A stretch of DNA of 64,000 nucleotides, taken from Phenylobacterium koreense. Its GTDB lineage: Bacteria; Pseudomonadota; Alphaproteobacteria; Caulobacterales; Caulobacteraceae. Of the stretch, positions 26,301 through 33,921 are shown piece by piece; within the stretch, counting starts at the first letter, position 1; the number at the start of each line of letters is the position of its first letter. The DNA is taken from the NCBI RefSeq assembly GCF_040545335.1, contig NZ_JBEPLU010000001.1:1116001-1180000 (forward strand), given 5' to 3'. The notes under the pieces were generated by a model. The model made no database searches. It was not told the DNA's origin and worked only from the letters and a program-made list of their open reading frames with translations. A program made the position numbers and the translations under genes.

Positions 26301-26745
26301 CGGCTATCCCTTCCGGGTGCGTGAACACTGGGTGGTCGAACCCCAGGCACAGATCGTCTACCAGACCTTCGATGGCGGCGACGCCAACGACATCGCCGCC
26401 CACGTGACCTTCGACAGCACGAACTCCCTGGTCGGACGGCTGGGCCTGAGGGTGGCGCGGACCTGGCAGAACGACGACCCGCAGGAGCCGCTGCTGACCA
26501 CCGGGTGGCTGCGCCTCAACTATCTCCACGAGTTCCTGGACGACCCCAGCACCACCTTCGACGCCGAGGACGGGCCGGTCACCTTCGAGTCCGACCTGGG
26601 CGCCAACTGGATGGAGCTCAACGGCGGCGTGACCAAGCAGATGTCGAAGAACGCTGCCCTGCTGATCAACGGCGGCTATCAGTGGAATCTCGATCAGGAC
26701 AGCGAGGCCTGGACCGCGAAGGTCGGCGTGCGGTTCAACTGGTGA
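23353..26745 (+). CDS. Type V autotransporter with GGAIY-repeat beta-helix passenger
   Basis: An 1130-aa surface protein. A long signal peptide has an extended charged n-region (MRRHLKGQGPKPPHRRGRQ) and cleavage after ASQASA. The passenger (about 42-750) is a repetitive right-handed beta-helix with repeated GGAI(Y/H) motifs (GGAIYSDRTL, GGAIHVQNG, GGAIYTNNG, GGAIYTARN, GGAIYSNGG), like Pmp-type and polymorphic autotransporter passengers. A proline/glycine linker follows (about 755-797). The last roughly 290 residues form a 12-strand barrel starting at IETSLYTALPALAAFYGRAL and ending in VGVRFNW with the terminal aromatic. Two cysteines sit just before the linker. It is probably an adhesin or self-association factor. 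It is monocistronic, with GGAGGG before the ATG. Confidence 0.92.
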   Translation: MRRHLKGQGPKPPHRRGRQYAGPLGWLLLPGLALAASQASAQTTIAPGGAVPGSIGAGATLVFQGDATLTGDSALPTSATTVNFQAASGSTIISMVSNGHFTSNGGTGGLTLNLTGGDFVLRNGARPAGSGGAIQKMPAGAGGLTINTDATLSLIGNTAGVFGGAIYSDRTLTINGSLIAQGNTALAEAGGAIHVQNGDLTIIDDSGAGVITIDNNVGRGPVVETDAGGGLSDDDGILRVGDADDTIQITNNYSGYLRPGGVITVDNTNSNGGGIRANNGSATTANVILTGQSIALSNNHATRHGGAIYTNNGAEITGPLVMSNNEGFGDGGAIKTHLGSLLINTTGTGATTITGNRALGTSAGTSGDGGALDVGDNNPSDIRIGNPAGAVVISGNQAAGRGGALSSYRDNEITGSAITLSGNQAAQAGGAIYTARNTTIAGGLTAEDNSAGGLGGAIYSNGGNVTLQAVGADMSFSGNRHQTATTARANAIYLASTGTTAVLTLDADTDRAITFFDPVASGAIRTSVIKTGAGRAGFDGSEYVDAADRHSTIYAVTEVNAGAFEVANNAVYGVRAADVGAAAPSSFTVAGGATLQGGLAGTIIANQFELQDGATLSVAGRQPNVRGVFTIDADAANLETGSNVLFNTVLNSGATQDTDLLVFSGATVTGVGANVFVTRAGGAGAVTVGNGIRLVDALNGATTPDGLFVLGAPVAAGPYEYKLYHGGPVAGSDNDWFLRSELNCALPGAPSPPCPGPGPGPGPGPGPDPGPDPGPDPGPDPGPDPGPDPGPDPGPGPAPDIPDYRIETSLYTALPALAAFYGRALLDNLHDRVGEEEQLRGRPESRRNFNGAWVRGVMWDGHHDGGPLGIYSNEGPDFDYRLAALQLGLDLYRHEHDNGQRDHLGAYLAYGEARADVDHINHIRAGTAGIEAFSIGGYWTHYWARGAYLDAVAQYTWYDAWARSPRMAELTGDGDGWALSLEGGYPFRVREHWVVEPQAQIVYQTFDGGDANDIAAHVTFDSTNSLVGRLGLRVARTWQNDDPQEPLLTTGWLRLNYLHEFLDDPSTTFDAEDGPVTFESDLGANWMELNGGVTKQMSKNAALLINGGYQWNLDQDSEAWTAKVGVRFNW
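25614..25745 (+). repeat. Tandem PG/PDPG codon repeat in the autotransporter linker
   Basis: About 130 nt of degenerate CCTGG(A/G/C)CC and CC(T/C)GATCC(C/G)GG units encode PGPGPGPG followed by seven or more PDPG units. Unit boundaries vary at wobble positions, so this is protein-level periodicity with slippage-prone DNA. It makes a stiff spacer between the beta-helix and the barrel, and its length may vary between strains. Confidence 0.85.
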
Positions 26746-26758
26746 GGGCCTTGTGAGC

Positions 26759-27175
26759 CTAGTCCTTGCGGAACCTGAGCGGTCCCTGGGCGGTCCCGAC
26801 CACTAGCGCGCCGTCAGGCGTGAAGGCGTAGTCGGCCGCGGTTTCCAGGGCGCGGAGGAACCTATCCTCCTGGTCCATCAGCGCGGGCGCGCAGGCCATC
26901 CGGCTGGAGCCCATCTGGCTGAGTGTGAGCTTGCCGGCGGACGGCCTGGCCCAGCTCCCGAAATAGCGGTTGCAGCCGCCAGATCCAGCCGCCGAGCCGC
27001 CCTCGGCCAGGGTCATGGTCACGTGCGAGTTGTCGATAATCCCGCCGCCGAGCAGGTCTTCGAGGCGCCATTCGGCCCCGATCAGGGCGTCGTTCCCTCC
27101 GCTGGGAGGGGCGCCCGGTGTGTTGGCGCAGGCCGACAGGACGATCGCGGCCAGGATCGGAAGAGCGTGTCGCAT
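26759..27175 (-). CDS. META-domain (HslJ-like) lipoprotein
   Basis: A 138-aa exported protein. The lipoprotein signal is MRHALPILAAIVLSACANTP (lipobox LSAC). The META domain contains EWRLEDLLGGGIIDNSHVTM, GSGGCNRYFGSW and LSQMGSSRMACAPALMDQE. HslJ/META proteins are linked to heat, novobiocin or envelope stress, without a known reaction. The ATG follows directly on the stop codon of the crystallin-like gene (TGA then ATG), so the two are translationally coupled. Confidence 0.87.
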   Translation of the reverse strand: MRHALPILAAIVLSACANTPGAPPSGGNDALIGAEWRLEDLLGGGIIDNSHVTMTLAEGGSAAGSGGCNRYFGSWARPSAGKLTLSQMGSSRMACAPALMDQEDRFLRALETAADYAFTPDGALVVGTAQGPLRFRKD

Positions 27176-27757
27176 TCAGTTCCACTTCGAGCAAAGGACA
27201 TCGGCCAAGAAGATGCGGCCGCCGACAGTTTCAGCGGCGCTGTTCCGGGCCCGGACATAGCCGATGGAGCGGCAGAAGGTATCGGCCTCGCGGGCGATGC
27301 AGGCCGCCGTTCCGCCCTCGCGCGCGCAAGCCTCGACCCGCTGTCCACGAACGTGGGGCGCAGGGAAGAACTCCGCCGCCATACCTCTCAGTGAGACGCC
27401 GTGACCCGATTGCGGAGGGAGCGGCGGAACCGGCCTGGCCGGAGCCGGGCGCACCGAACCGACGCCGCTGACGCCCAACTGGGCCTGCAGGTTGGAACTG
27501 GCGCCGCTGATCACCGTGCAGCGGCCACGGAAGGCGCGCTGTTCACAGACTTCCCAGGCGCTGCCGCCGCCGACCCGCACGCTGCGCGGCGCCCAGGTGG
27601 CCAGAAAGATCGGCATGGAGCCGGTCACGGTAAGGGTGCGGCCGGTGAAGTTGGTTCCGGAGAAGAATTGAGCGTTCGCCGCCATGCGGTCCTGGGCCAG
27701 CGACGGCCCGGCCGCGGCCGCAAGCGCGCCGCAGGCCATCAGGATTCCCAACCTCAT
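27176..27757 (-). CDS. Exported beta/gamma-crystallin-fold protein
   Basis: A 193-aa secreted protein with signal peptide MRLGILMACGALAAAAGPSL-AQ. It has two Greek-key-like repeats (AQFFSGTNFTGRTLTVTGSM and WEVCEQRAFRGRCTVISG), as in peptidase-inhibitor and crystallin-like bacterial proteins. A proline-rich hinge (PAPARPVPPLPPQSG) leads to a C-terminal cysteine-containing domain (VEACAREGGTAACIAREADT, LCSKWN). Bacterial members often bind calcium. GGGAGGA precedes the ATG. It is coupled to the META lipoprotein; both are envelope proteins and may act together against envelope stress (inference). Confidence 0.75.
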   Translation of the reverse strand: MRLGILMACGALAAAAGPSLAQDRMAANAQFFSGTNFTGRTLTVTGSMPIFLATWAPRSVRVGGGSAWEVCEQRAFRGRCTVISGASSNLQAQLGVSGVGSVRPAPARPVPPLPPQSGHGVSLRGMAAEFFPAPHVRGQRVEACAREGGTAACIAREADTFCRSIGYVRARNSAAETVGGRIFLADVLCSKWN

Positions 27758-27829
27758 CGCGTCCTCCCGGAATTCGCGCGTTCCAGGTGTAAATGGTCAA
27801 GCGCGGCCGTAGTTCCGTGGAAGGCGCGA

Positions 27830-28087
27830 TCAGGCCCAGGCGGAAGGCGGCTTGCCCCGCTTGCTAACGGAGGCGAGCTTGACGTCGTCCAGCCAGATCT
27901 CGACGACGTCGCAGCTTGGATGATTGTCGAGGAAGCAGCGCGCCTCCTCCATCACTTGGGCGACATCGTCGCCCTCGGTGAACTCGGCGGTGGGCGATAC
28001 ACCGTCGCGGCGGCGGCCCATAAGAACGAAGCCCTGCATCTTCTTCGACCCGTCCCTTGATCTGAAAAGAGCTCCGTCACTCTGCAC
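27830..28087 (-). CDS. Small hypothetical protein
   Basis: 85 aa from 28087, or 69 aa from an in-frame ATG at 28039 (MQGFVLMGRRRDGVSPTAEF), which has a purine-rich stretch before it and may be the true start. Alpha/beta composition, with TEGDDVAQVMEEARCFLDNH and CDVVEIWLDDVKLASVSKRG, suggests a small soluble domain. No family recognised. It lies between the crystallin-like gene and an acetyltransferase, both on the minus strand, with gaps of 72 nt and 27 nt. Confidence 0.55.
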   Translation of the reverse strand: MQSDGALFRSRDGSKKMQGFVLMGRRRDGVSPTAEFTEGDDVAQVMEEARCFLDNHPSCDVVEIWLDDVKLASVSKRGKPPSAWA

Positions 28088-28114
28088 CCGGAAGACGAAC
28101 GGGCAAGTTCACGT

Positions 28115-28639
28115 TTACGGGACTGTACGACCTCGCAGGTCGATGGTCATGTAGCGGGCATCATCCCCATAGCCCGCGACCTTGGCCGCGAGCGCCGCCG
28201 GCACGACGGCGGGGACGCGATAGCCCATCTTTTCCCAGAAGGCCCAGGCCCCCTGTACCGCCACAAGGTCGCCGCGTACGAGCCCCGCCGCCCTCGCCCG
28301 CTCGGCGGCGACGTCGACGAGCCGACGTCCGACGCCGTGGCCGCGCGCAGCCGGGCCCATGGCCAGATCGTGGACGAACCAGTTGTCGACGTCCGCGGCC
28401 TGCGCTCCCAGCCGCGTGCCGATCGCCGGCGGACTGGCGGCGGGCCACGGGTGGCTGAGGATGTAGGCGACCAGCTCATCGCCCGCGAACGCGCCCCAGC
28501 AGAAGCCCGGCCCGGCTAGGAGCCGGCTTTCCAGCACCTCCTGGTCCTCATGGTAGATTGGCTGATAGGCCAGGAGTTGCAGGTCCGCGACGGCGGGCAT
28601 GTCGGCCGCGATCAAAGGGCGGACGATATGGTCGGTCAT
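28115..28639 (-). CDS. GNAT-family N-acetyltransferase
   Basis: A 174-aa protein with GNAT features. The N terminus is IVRPLIAADMPAVADLQLLA, the middle is VDNWFVHDLAMGPAARGHGV, and the acetyl-CoA motif RGHGVGRRLVDVAAERARAA is clear. The end is AWAFWEKMGYRVPAVVPAAL. The substrate is unknown. It is divergent from fghA across 60 nt. It is not closely related to the other two GNAT proteins in the window, which differ in length and motif spacing. Confidence 0.9.
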   Translation of the reverse strand: MTDHIVRPLIAADMPAVADLQLLAYQPIYHEDQEVLESRLLAGPGFCWGAFAGDELVAYILSHPWPAASPPAIGTRLGAQAADVDNWFVHDLAMGPAARGHGVGRRLVDVAAERARAAGLVRGDLVAVQGAWAFWEKMGYRVPAVVPAALAAKVAGYGDDARYMTIDLRGRTVP

Positions 28640-28699
28640 GATCGGCGGCTCACGAGGAAGCGGTTGGCCGCCCGCTTATAGAGCATGTAAGGGAGCCGC

Positions 28700-29533
28700 A
28701 TGGCCCTCGAGATCATCCAGCAGCACAAGGTCCATGGCGGAACCTTGAGCTACGTGCGCCATGCGAGCCAGGCGACCGGCACGCCCATGCGCTTCAGCGT
28801 GTTCATTCCCGGCGAAGCGAAGGGTCCCCATCCCTACGCGATCTGGCTGTCGGGCCTGACCTGCACCGAGGACAACTTCACCACCAAGGCCGGCGCCTAT
28901 GGCCACGCGGCGCAGGCGGGCCTGGCCATCGTCGCCCCCGACACCAGCCCTCGCGGCGAAGGCGTCGCCGACGACCCGGCCTACGACCTTGGCCAGGGCG
29001 CGGGGTTCTATGTGGACGCCACCCAGCCGCCCTGGGCGCCGCATTTTTCCATGGAGACCTACGTCACGGCCGACCTTCTGTCGGCGGTCGAAGACGGCTT
29101 TCCGCTCGATCCGGCGCGGCGGGGAATCTTCGGGCACTCCATGGGCGGCCATGGCGCGCTGACCCTGGCCCTGCGCCATCCAGAGCTCTTCCGAACCGTC
29201 TCGGCCTTCGCGCCGATCGCCTCGCCGACCCGCTGCCCCTGGGGACGAAAAGCGTTCGCCGCCTATCTGGGTCCGAACGAGACCGCCTGGGCCGAGCACG
29301 ACGCCGTCCTGCTGATCGCCCAGGGCCGCGCCCGCGGACGCTCCATCCTGGTGGACCAGGGCGGAGCCGACAACTTCCTCGCCGAGCAGCTCAAGCCGGA
29401 CCTGCTGGAAGCTGCGGCCAAGGAGGGCGGCGCCGACCTGACCCTGCGGATGCAGGACGGCTACGACCACTCTTATTTCTTCATCTCGAGCTTCATCGGC
29501 GACCACGTCGCCTGGCACGCGGCCCGACTTTAG
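28700..29533 (+). CDS. fghA: S-formylglutathione hydrolase
   Basis: A 277-aa alpha/beta hydrolase of the esterase D family. It starts LEIIQQHKVHGGTLSYVRHA. The oxyanion region is WLSGLTCTEDNFTTKAGA, the nucleophile elbow is GHSMGGHGAL, the acid is in LVDQGGADNFLAEQL, and the histidine is in QDGYDHSYFFISSFIGDH. It hydrolyses S-formylglutathione to formate and glutathione, the second step of formaldehyde detoxification after AdhC (14700-15812). AAGGGAG precedes the ATG. It is alone on its strand and converges on the dienelactone-hydrolase gene with 3 nt between stop codons. Confidence 0.96.
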   Translation: MALEIIQQHKVHGGTLSYVRHASQATGTPMRFSVFIPGEAKGPHPYAIWLSGLTCTEDNFTTKAGAYGHAAQAGLAIVAPDTSPRGEGVADDPAYDLGQGAGFYVDATQPPWAPHFSMETYVTADLLSAVEDGFPLDPARRGIFGHSMGGHGALTLALRHPELFRTVSAFAPIASPTRCPWGRKAFAAYLGPNETAWAEHDAVLLIAQGRARGRSILVDQGGADNFLAEQLKPDLLEAAAKEGGADLTLRMQDGYDHSYFFISSFIGDHVAWHAARL

Positions 29534-29536
29534 TCG

Positions 29537-30403
29537 TTAGGCGAGCGCCCTCTTGTAGAGCGCCAGGAGCTCGGCCCAGGCCCGCTCGGCGGCTGCCTCG
29601 TTGTAGACTTGGCTGCCGCGGACGGTCCAACCGTGGGCAGCCCCCTGATAGACCTCGACCTTGGCCGGGCGGCCCGCCGAGGCGAACGCCGCCTTCAGCT
29701 TGTCCTTCGCGGCCGGATCCGCCTTGTCGTCGTTTTCGGCGATCAGCACCAGGAACTCGGCCTGTGTCTTGGGGATCAACAGGTGCGGGCTGGTCGGCTG
29801 GTCGGTCGCCAGGCCGGCGCCATGGAAACTCGCCACCGCCCCGACGCGCGAGGGGACCACGGCCGCGGTGCGGAACGCGAGCGGTCCTCCCATGCAGTAG
29901 CCCTGCGTCCCGACCTTCTTGCTGCGGTCGGTCTGAGGCTGGGCGTCCAGGAAGGCGACATAGGCCACGGCGTCGCGATCGGCGCCTTCCGGCGTCACGC
30001 TGGCCCGCAGGGGGGTGAGCTTGGCGCGGTCCTCGGGCGTGGCGAAGTTGAAGCCGCCCTCGATCACCGGCGCGGCTTTCACGCGGTAATAGAGGTTCGG
30101 CACGAGCACGACGTAACCCTCGGCCGCGAGGCGTCGGCCCATTTCACGGAACACCGGGCGCAAGCTGATCACGTCGGGCCAGACCACCACCGCAGGCCAC
30201 TGGCCCTTGCCTTCCGGATAGAAGAGCGCTGCGTCGGCGACCCCGTCCGGGGTCTTCACCTGGACGTCCTTTTCCACGACCGGCGCGGCCGCGCAGGCCG
30301 CGGTCGCCACGAGGCCGGCCGCGGCCGCGCTCATCAGTCCGAACATTCGCCGCGAAACGGTGGGGTCTTCGATCAGGCCTTGGTGGATGTCGTCGTCGCA
30401 CAT
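29537..30403 (-). CDS. Dienelactone hydrolase family protein with twin-arginine-like signal
   Basis: 288 aa from the ATG at 30403, which has GGGAGGA 9 nt upstream; an in-frame start 26 codons earlier lacks one. Residues 17-45 (VSRRMFGLMSAAAAGLVATA) look like a twin-arginine export signal, so the enzyme is probably periplasmic. The catalytic triad regions are GYCMGGPLAFRTA (Cys nucleophile, as in dienelactone hydrolases), ENDDKADPAAKDK (Asp) and GAAHGWTVRGS (His). The substrate is unknown: family members open lactones or cleave esters. Separated from the glycosidase gene by 80 nt. Confidence 0.88.
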   Translation of the reverse strand: MCDDDIHQGLIEDPTVSRRMFGLMSAAAAGLVATAACAAAPVVEKDVQVKTPDGVADAALFYPEGKGQWPAVVVWPDVISLRPVFREMGRRLAAEGYVVLVPNLYYRVKAAPVIEGGFNFATPEDRAKLTPLRASVTPEGADRDAVAYVAFLDAQPQTDRSKKVGTQGYCMGGPLAFRTAAVVPSRVGAVASFHGAGLATDQPTSPHLLIPKTQAEFLVLIAENDDKADPAAKDKLKAAFASAGRPAKVEVYQGAAHGWTVRGSQVYNEAAAERAWAELLALYKRALA

Positions 30404-30483
30404 TGGCGCGTCCTCCCTCGTCTTTGGCCGCATGGAGCCGGGCATTTGTTGCGCGGATGTTTCGCCGAGGGAAGCCTGCAACC

Positions 30484-32229
30484 TCAGTCGGAGTCACCGC
30501 GCAGGACCACGTCGCGGTACTTCAGGGCCACCGCCGCAGGCATGGACGACCAGCCCTGCAGTAGGGAGCCGCGGCCCCAGGGCGGCGAGAAATACTCCAC
30601 TGCGCCCATCCAGCCCTCTTCGAGGCAGGTCCGCCACCAACGCAGCATCGGGTAACGCCAACCCGGCAAGCCCCGGCGCAGGCGCTCCTCGGCGTAGAGG
30701 CCATCGAGCCAGGGCCAGTCGGCGCCATTGTGATAGCGATAGGCGAAGGCGGACTTCGACCGGGTGTCGGCGCGGTGCTTGAAGGGCGGATATGAGCACA
30801 TCACGCCCCAGTCGCCGAACCCTTGCGCCTGGTTGTGGCGGGTCTCCAGTTTGGCCCGGATCGCCGCCAGCACCTGCTGAGCGCGCTCCTCGGACACGGC
30901 GTCGTGGCGCAGCAGGGTGAGGCTGTCGAGGGCGAGATGATCTTCCAGCACAGGATCGACCTCGGCCAGGCCCTCGGGCGCCAGATAGTCGGCGTACCAG
31001 CCGTCCTCGCGCCAGAGCGTCGCCTCGATCACCGCGCGGGTGGACTCGGCCAGGCTGCGGGCCTCGGCCGCCAGCCCTGGCTCGATCCGCAGGCCGAGGG
31101 TCGCGATCGCGTCCAGCGCCCCGACCCAGAGGCCAAGGTCGTAGGCCACGAAGCCGCTGCGATAGACGTTATCGGTCCAGTCGCGCTCGTGCCGGGGTTT
31201 GACCGGCAGTCCCCGCTCGGTGAAGACCCGATAGCGCTGGAAGATCGCCTTGATCAGCGGCCAATGCCGCTCGGCCGGATCGTCATCCTCGCAGACGCGC
31301 ACATAGTCGGCGATCGCCAGGATGAAGAGCAGCGGCGAGTCGAAGTGGTCGCTCCACCAGTCGATGGCGCGGGTATGTATCCAGTCCAGACCAAAGACCG
31401 TGGTCCGAAGCTCCTCCCAGGCCTGCGCCTGCTCGGGACCGGCGAGGATCACCCCGCTGGGCGCCTCGCCATCCGGCTGGATGCCGGAGGCCAGCATCTC
31501 GATCTCTTCGTGGACCAAGGCTGGTGCGACCTCCAGCAGCAACTGCAGGGTCCAGTAGCCGTCGCGATAATAGGTCCGCGCCGGGGTCGAGTAATGCAGG
31601 CCGGCGGCCAGGCCGTCGAAGCGGCCGCGCTCGTCGCGGCGGGCGCTGGAGAGCGCCGCATGGGTTCCCTGGATCACCATGCTGCGCAGCAGGGGATCGG
31701 CCTCCGGCAGGCGGTCGCAATGGGCTGCATAGCCATGCGCCTCGGCGATGATCGTCTCGACCGAAAACCCGATCGCCCGTTCGGCCTCGCCCGGGTCGGT
31801 CCCGGCCGCGATCACGAGGTCGGGGCCGCGCTGCTCGATGATCACATTGGCCCAGAAAAGATCGACGTACCGGCGGCCGTGCTCGCGCCGGATTCTCGAT
31901 CGCGGATGCTCCATGCGGTCCCACGAGGCGCAGCGCCGCGCCGGCGAGAAGCCGCGATAGGTCACCCCGCAGATCACCATGACCGGGGCTTCCTGCGCGA
32001 CGAACACGCCGCCCACCGCCGCGAGCAACATGTTCGGCGCATAGACGAAGGGGCCCTCCAGCGGCGAGAACCGCAGGCGTCCGAGGTCGCCCTCACCCCA
32101 CAGCGCCAGTTGCGCGACGCCAGCCGCCGTCACCTCGCCCTGCAGCCTCGGCCCCATGATCGGCAGCAGCACCGGCTTGCGGCTCTCGACGAGGCCGTCG
32201 GGTCGCGGGGTCAGGGCAGGTTCGGGCAT
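30484..32229 (-). CDS. Six-hairpin (alpha/alpha)6 glycosidase-like protein
   Basis: 581 aa from an ATG at 32229 with GGAG 8 nt upstream. It is cytoplasmic (no signal). The fold is indicated by repeated helical hairpins with aromatic clusters: YYRDGYWTLQLLLEVAPALV, DWWSDHFDSPLLFILAIADY, RHERDWTDNVYRSGFVAYDL and YRYHNGADWPWLDGLYAEER. This pattern resembles GH15/GH63/GH37-type or amylo-glucosidase-like enzymes; I cannot name the family or substrate. Candidate acids include the Asp and Glu residues in those segments. It ends 80 nt before the dienelactone hydrolase start, so co-transcription is possible. Confidence 0.75.
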   Translation of the reverse strand: MPEPALTPRPDGLVESRKPVLLPIMGPRLQGEVTAAGVAQLALWGEGDLGRLRFSPLEGPFVYAPNMLLAAVGGVFVAQEAPVMVICGVTYRGFSPARRCASWDRMEHPRSRIRREHGRRYVDLFWANVIIEQRGPDLVIAAGTDPGEAERAIGFSVETIIAEAHGYAAHCDRLPEADPLLRSMVIQGTHAALSSARRDERGRFDGLAAGLHYSTPARTYYRDGYWTLQLLLEVAPALVHEEIEMLASGIQPDGEAPSGVILAGPEQAQAWEELRTTVFGLDWIHTRAIDWWSDHFDSPLLFILAIADYVRVCEDDDPAERHWPLIKAIFQRYRVFTERGLPVKPRHERDWTDNVYRSGFVAYDLGLWVGALDAIATLGLRIEPGLAAEARSLAESTRAVIEATLWREDGWYADYLAPEGLAEVDPVLEDHLALDSLTLLRHDAVSEERAQQVLAAIRAKLETRHNQAQGFGDWGVMCSYPPFKHRADTRSKSAFAYRYHNGADWPWLDGLYAEERLRRGLPGWRYPMLRWWRTCLEEGWMGAVEYFSPPWGRGSLLQGWSSMPAAVALKYRDVVLRGDSD

Positions 32230-32323
32230 CGGATGCTCCACGCGGCGGACGCGAAGGAAAACGCAGCAAGCAGCGAAGCTTTCCCTCGGCCTTGCGCGAA
32301 ACCCAATGCCGGCAAGGGTTCCC

Positions 32324-32842
32324 TTACCCTGCGGCGCGTCCGCTCGCTGCCCGCGAGGCGGTGATGAGGTCGCGGAGATTGGGGCCGGAGACGATCTCGA
32401 TCCAGTAGCCGTCCGGGTCCTTGATGAAGGCCAGCCCCTTCATCGCCCCTTCATCGGGACGCTTGACGAACTCCACGCCCAGGGCGTCGAAACGCGCGCA
32501 GGCGCCGGCCACGTCGGGCACGGACAGGCCGATATGGCCAAAGCCCCGCGGCTCGGCGTTGCCGTTGTGATAGGCGAAGTCCGGATCGTCCTCGGTCCCC
32601 CAATTGTGGGTGAACTCCAGGAGGGCGGGCTGCTCGAACACCCACTTCACACGCTCGGCCGGATCGGACGGTATCTCGCCGCCCGGATAACCCATGAAGT
32701 AGAGTGAGAACTTCCCGGCCGGGAAGTCGTAGCGGTCGAGTAAGGTCATGCCGAGGACGTCGCGGTAGAAGGTCACCGTCTTCTCCGGGTCCTTGATGCG
32801 CAGCATGGTCTGGTTCAGCACGAAGCCGTCGGTGTCGCTCAT
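32324..32842 (-). CDS. gloA: Lactoylglutathione lyase (glyoxalase I)
   Basis: A 172-aa vicinal-oxygen-chelate metalloenzyme with two beta-alpha-beta-beta-beta modules. The first has [20 protein letters not shown] and [14 protein letters not shown] (metal Glu). The second has [20 protein letters not shown] (metal His) and [15 protein letters not shown] (metal Glu). The insert around [17 protein letters not shown] matches the longer proteobacterial/eukaryotic form. It isomerises the methylglyoxal-glutathione hemithioacetal to S-lactoylglutathione. It overlaps the WYL regulator gene by 4 nt, so the regulator and glyoxalase form one transcript. Confidence 0.95.
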   Translation of the reverse strand: MSDTDGFVLNQTMLRIKDPEKTVTFYRDVLGMTLLDRYDFPAGKFSLYFMGYPGGEIPSDPAERVKWVFEQPALLEFTHNWGTEDDPDFAYHNGNAEPRGFGHIGLSVPDVAGACARFDALGVEFVKRPDEGAMKGLAFIKDPDGYWIEIVSGPNLRDLITASRAASGRAAG

Positions 32843-33837
32843 TTCCGCCCGTTACCTTCTGGTGCATGAGCCCTGATCGCGGCGGCCAGTTCCTGTCGCA
32901 TGACAGTCCGCAGCCGCTCCGGCCCAAGGATTTCCACCTTGTCGCCCCAGGTGAAGAGATGCCAGGCCAGCTCGCGCATCCCGCCGGCGGTGAACCGCAC
33001 GATGACGTCGCCGTCCTCCTGCGGCTCCAGGCTCTGGGTCGGGTGGAAGCGCCAACCCATGGCTTCCTCGGCGCCATGGGGCAGTATGCGCAGCACCACG
33101 TCCTCCACCTCGTCCTGATAGATGCCGAAGCTGCGGTTCATGAACGCCTGCAGGGAGAAGCCCTCGGGCCGGCTGCCTACCGTCTCCAAGACCTCGATGT
33201 CGAGCACCCGGTCCAGGCGGAAGGTGCGCGGCTCGGGCGAATCCCCCTCCCCGCCAACCAGGTAGTTGGAGCGGCCGAACAGCAGGCCGAAGGGCGTCAC
33301 CTCGCGCACCCGCCCCGGGGAGGAGCCGCCCTCGTAGCGGAAGCGCAGCCGGCGCAGGGACTTGATCGCCTCGCGCACGCAGCCGAGCACCACCTCGTCC
33401 TCGAAGGGCCGCGGTCCCGGGTGGATGGCCATGGTCTCGGCCTCCAGGATCGCCTCAAGGTCCGGCGCCAGCTTGCGGCGCGCGCCGGCTCGGATCGCAG
33501 AGAGCACCTTCTGCTCCAGCGACATGAGGGCGCTGGCCCGGGTGCGGGCGCCGGCGGCGCGGAACTGCTCGGCGGCGGCGCGCAGGGCCGCGAACTCGTC
33601 GGCGTTGGGGGCCTGGAATATCCCGTCCAGGCCCGCCGGGATGCGGAAGCGCCGGGTGGGCGGATCCTCCACCTCCTCCATCTGCGGGAAGGCTTCGCGC
33701 ACGGCGTCGCGCATCCGCTCGACGGTGCGGCGGCCGACGCCCAGCCGATCGGCCATCTCGTCCAGGGTCAGCCCCTCGGCCGAGGCGGCCAGCATCCTGG
33801 CCAGCTCCAGCAGGCGGGCGGCCTTCTCATGACGCAT
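32839..33837 (-). CDS. WYL-domain transcriptional regulator with N-terminal HTH
   Basis: 332 aa from an ATG at 33837, preceded by GGGAAAG; the frame is open upstream to a GTG at 33885. The winged helix-turn-helix ([40 protein letters not shown]) is of the DeoR/HTH_11 type. The WYL domain spans about 130-230 ([37 protein letters not shown]), followed by a C-terminal WCX-like part. WYL proteins sense ligands, often nucleic-acid or nucleotide related. It is translationally coupled to gloA and divergent from an unknown 127-aa gene across a perfect 7-bp dyad. Confidence 0.9.
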   Translation of the reverse strand: MRHEKAARLLELARMLAASAEGLTLDEMADRLGVGRRTVERMRDAVREAFPQMEEVEDPPTRRFRIPAGLDGIFQAPNADEFAALRAAAEQFRAAGARTRASALMSLEQKVLSAIRAGARRKLAPDLEAILEAETMAIHPGPRPFEDEVVLGCVREAIKSLRRLRFRYEGGSSPGRVREVTPFGLLFGRSNYLVGGEGDSPEPRTFRLDRVLDIEVLETVGSRPEGFSLQAFMNRSFGIYQDEVEDVVLRILPHGAEEAMGWRFHPTQSLEPQEDGDVIVRFTAGGMRELAWHLFTWGDKVEILGPERLRTVMRQELAAAIRAHAPEGNGRK

Positions 33838-33858
33838 TGGAACTTTCCCAGAACAAAC

Positions 33859-33879
33859 ATGCGTCCGATTCTGACGCAT
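33859..33879. promoter_or_regulatory. Perfect inverted repeat in the divergent WYL regulator promoter
   Basis: ATGCGTC-N7-GACGCAT: two perfect 7-bp arms centred between the divergent starts at 33837 and 33922. A third half-site, GACGCAT, occurs at 33831-33837 over the start codon of the regulator gene, 42 nt (four helical turns) from the matching arm. This is a strong candidate operator for the WYL protein, with autoregulation. Confidence 0.6.
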
Positions 33880-33921
33880 CCGCACTTTAACAAGAACATG
33901 CCGATTGGAAAGGAGCTTCCG

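Noticed and set aside
24121..26529. An 802-codon open frame antisense to the autotransporter
   Set aside because: The autotransporter has signal peptide, repeats and barrel; the opposite frame is Arg/Val/Gly-rich without motifs and stays open only because of GC bias.
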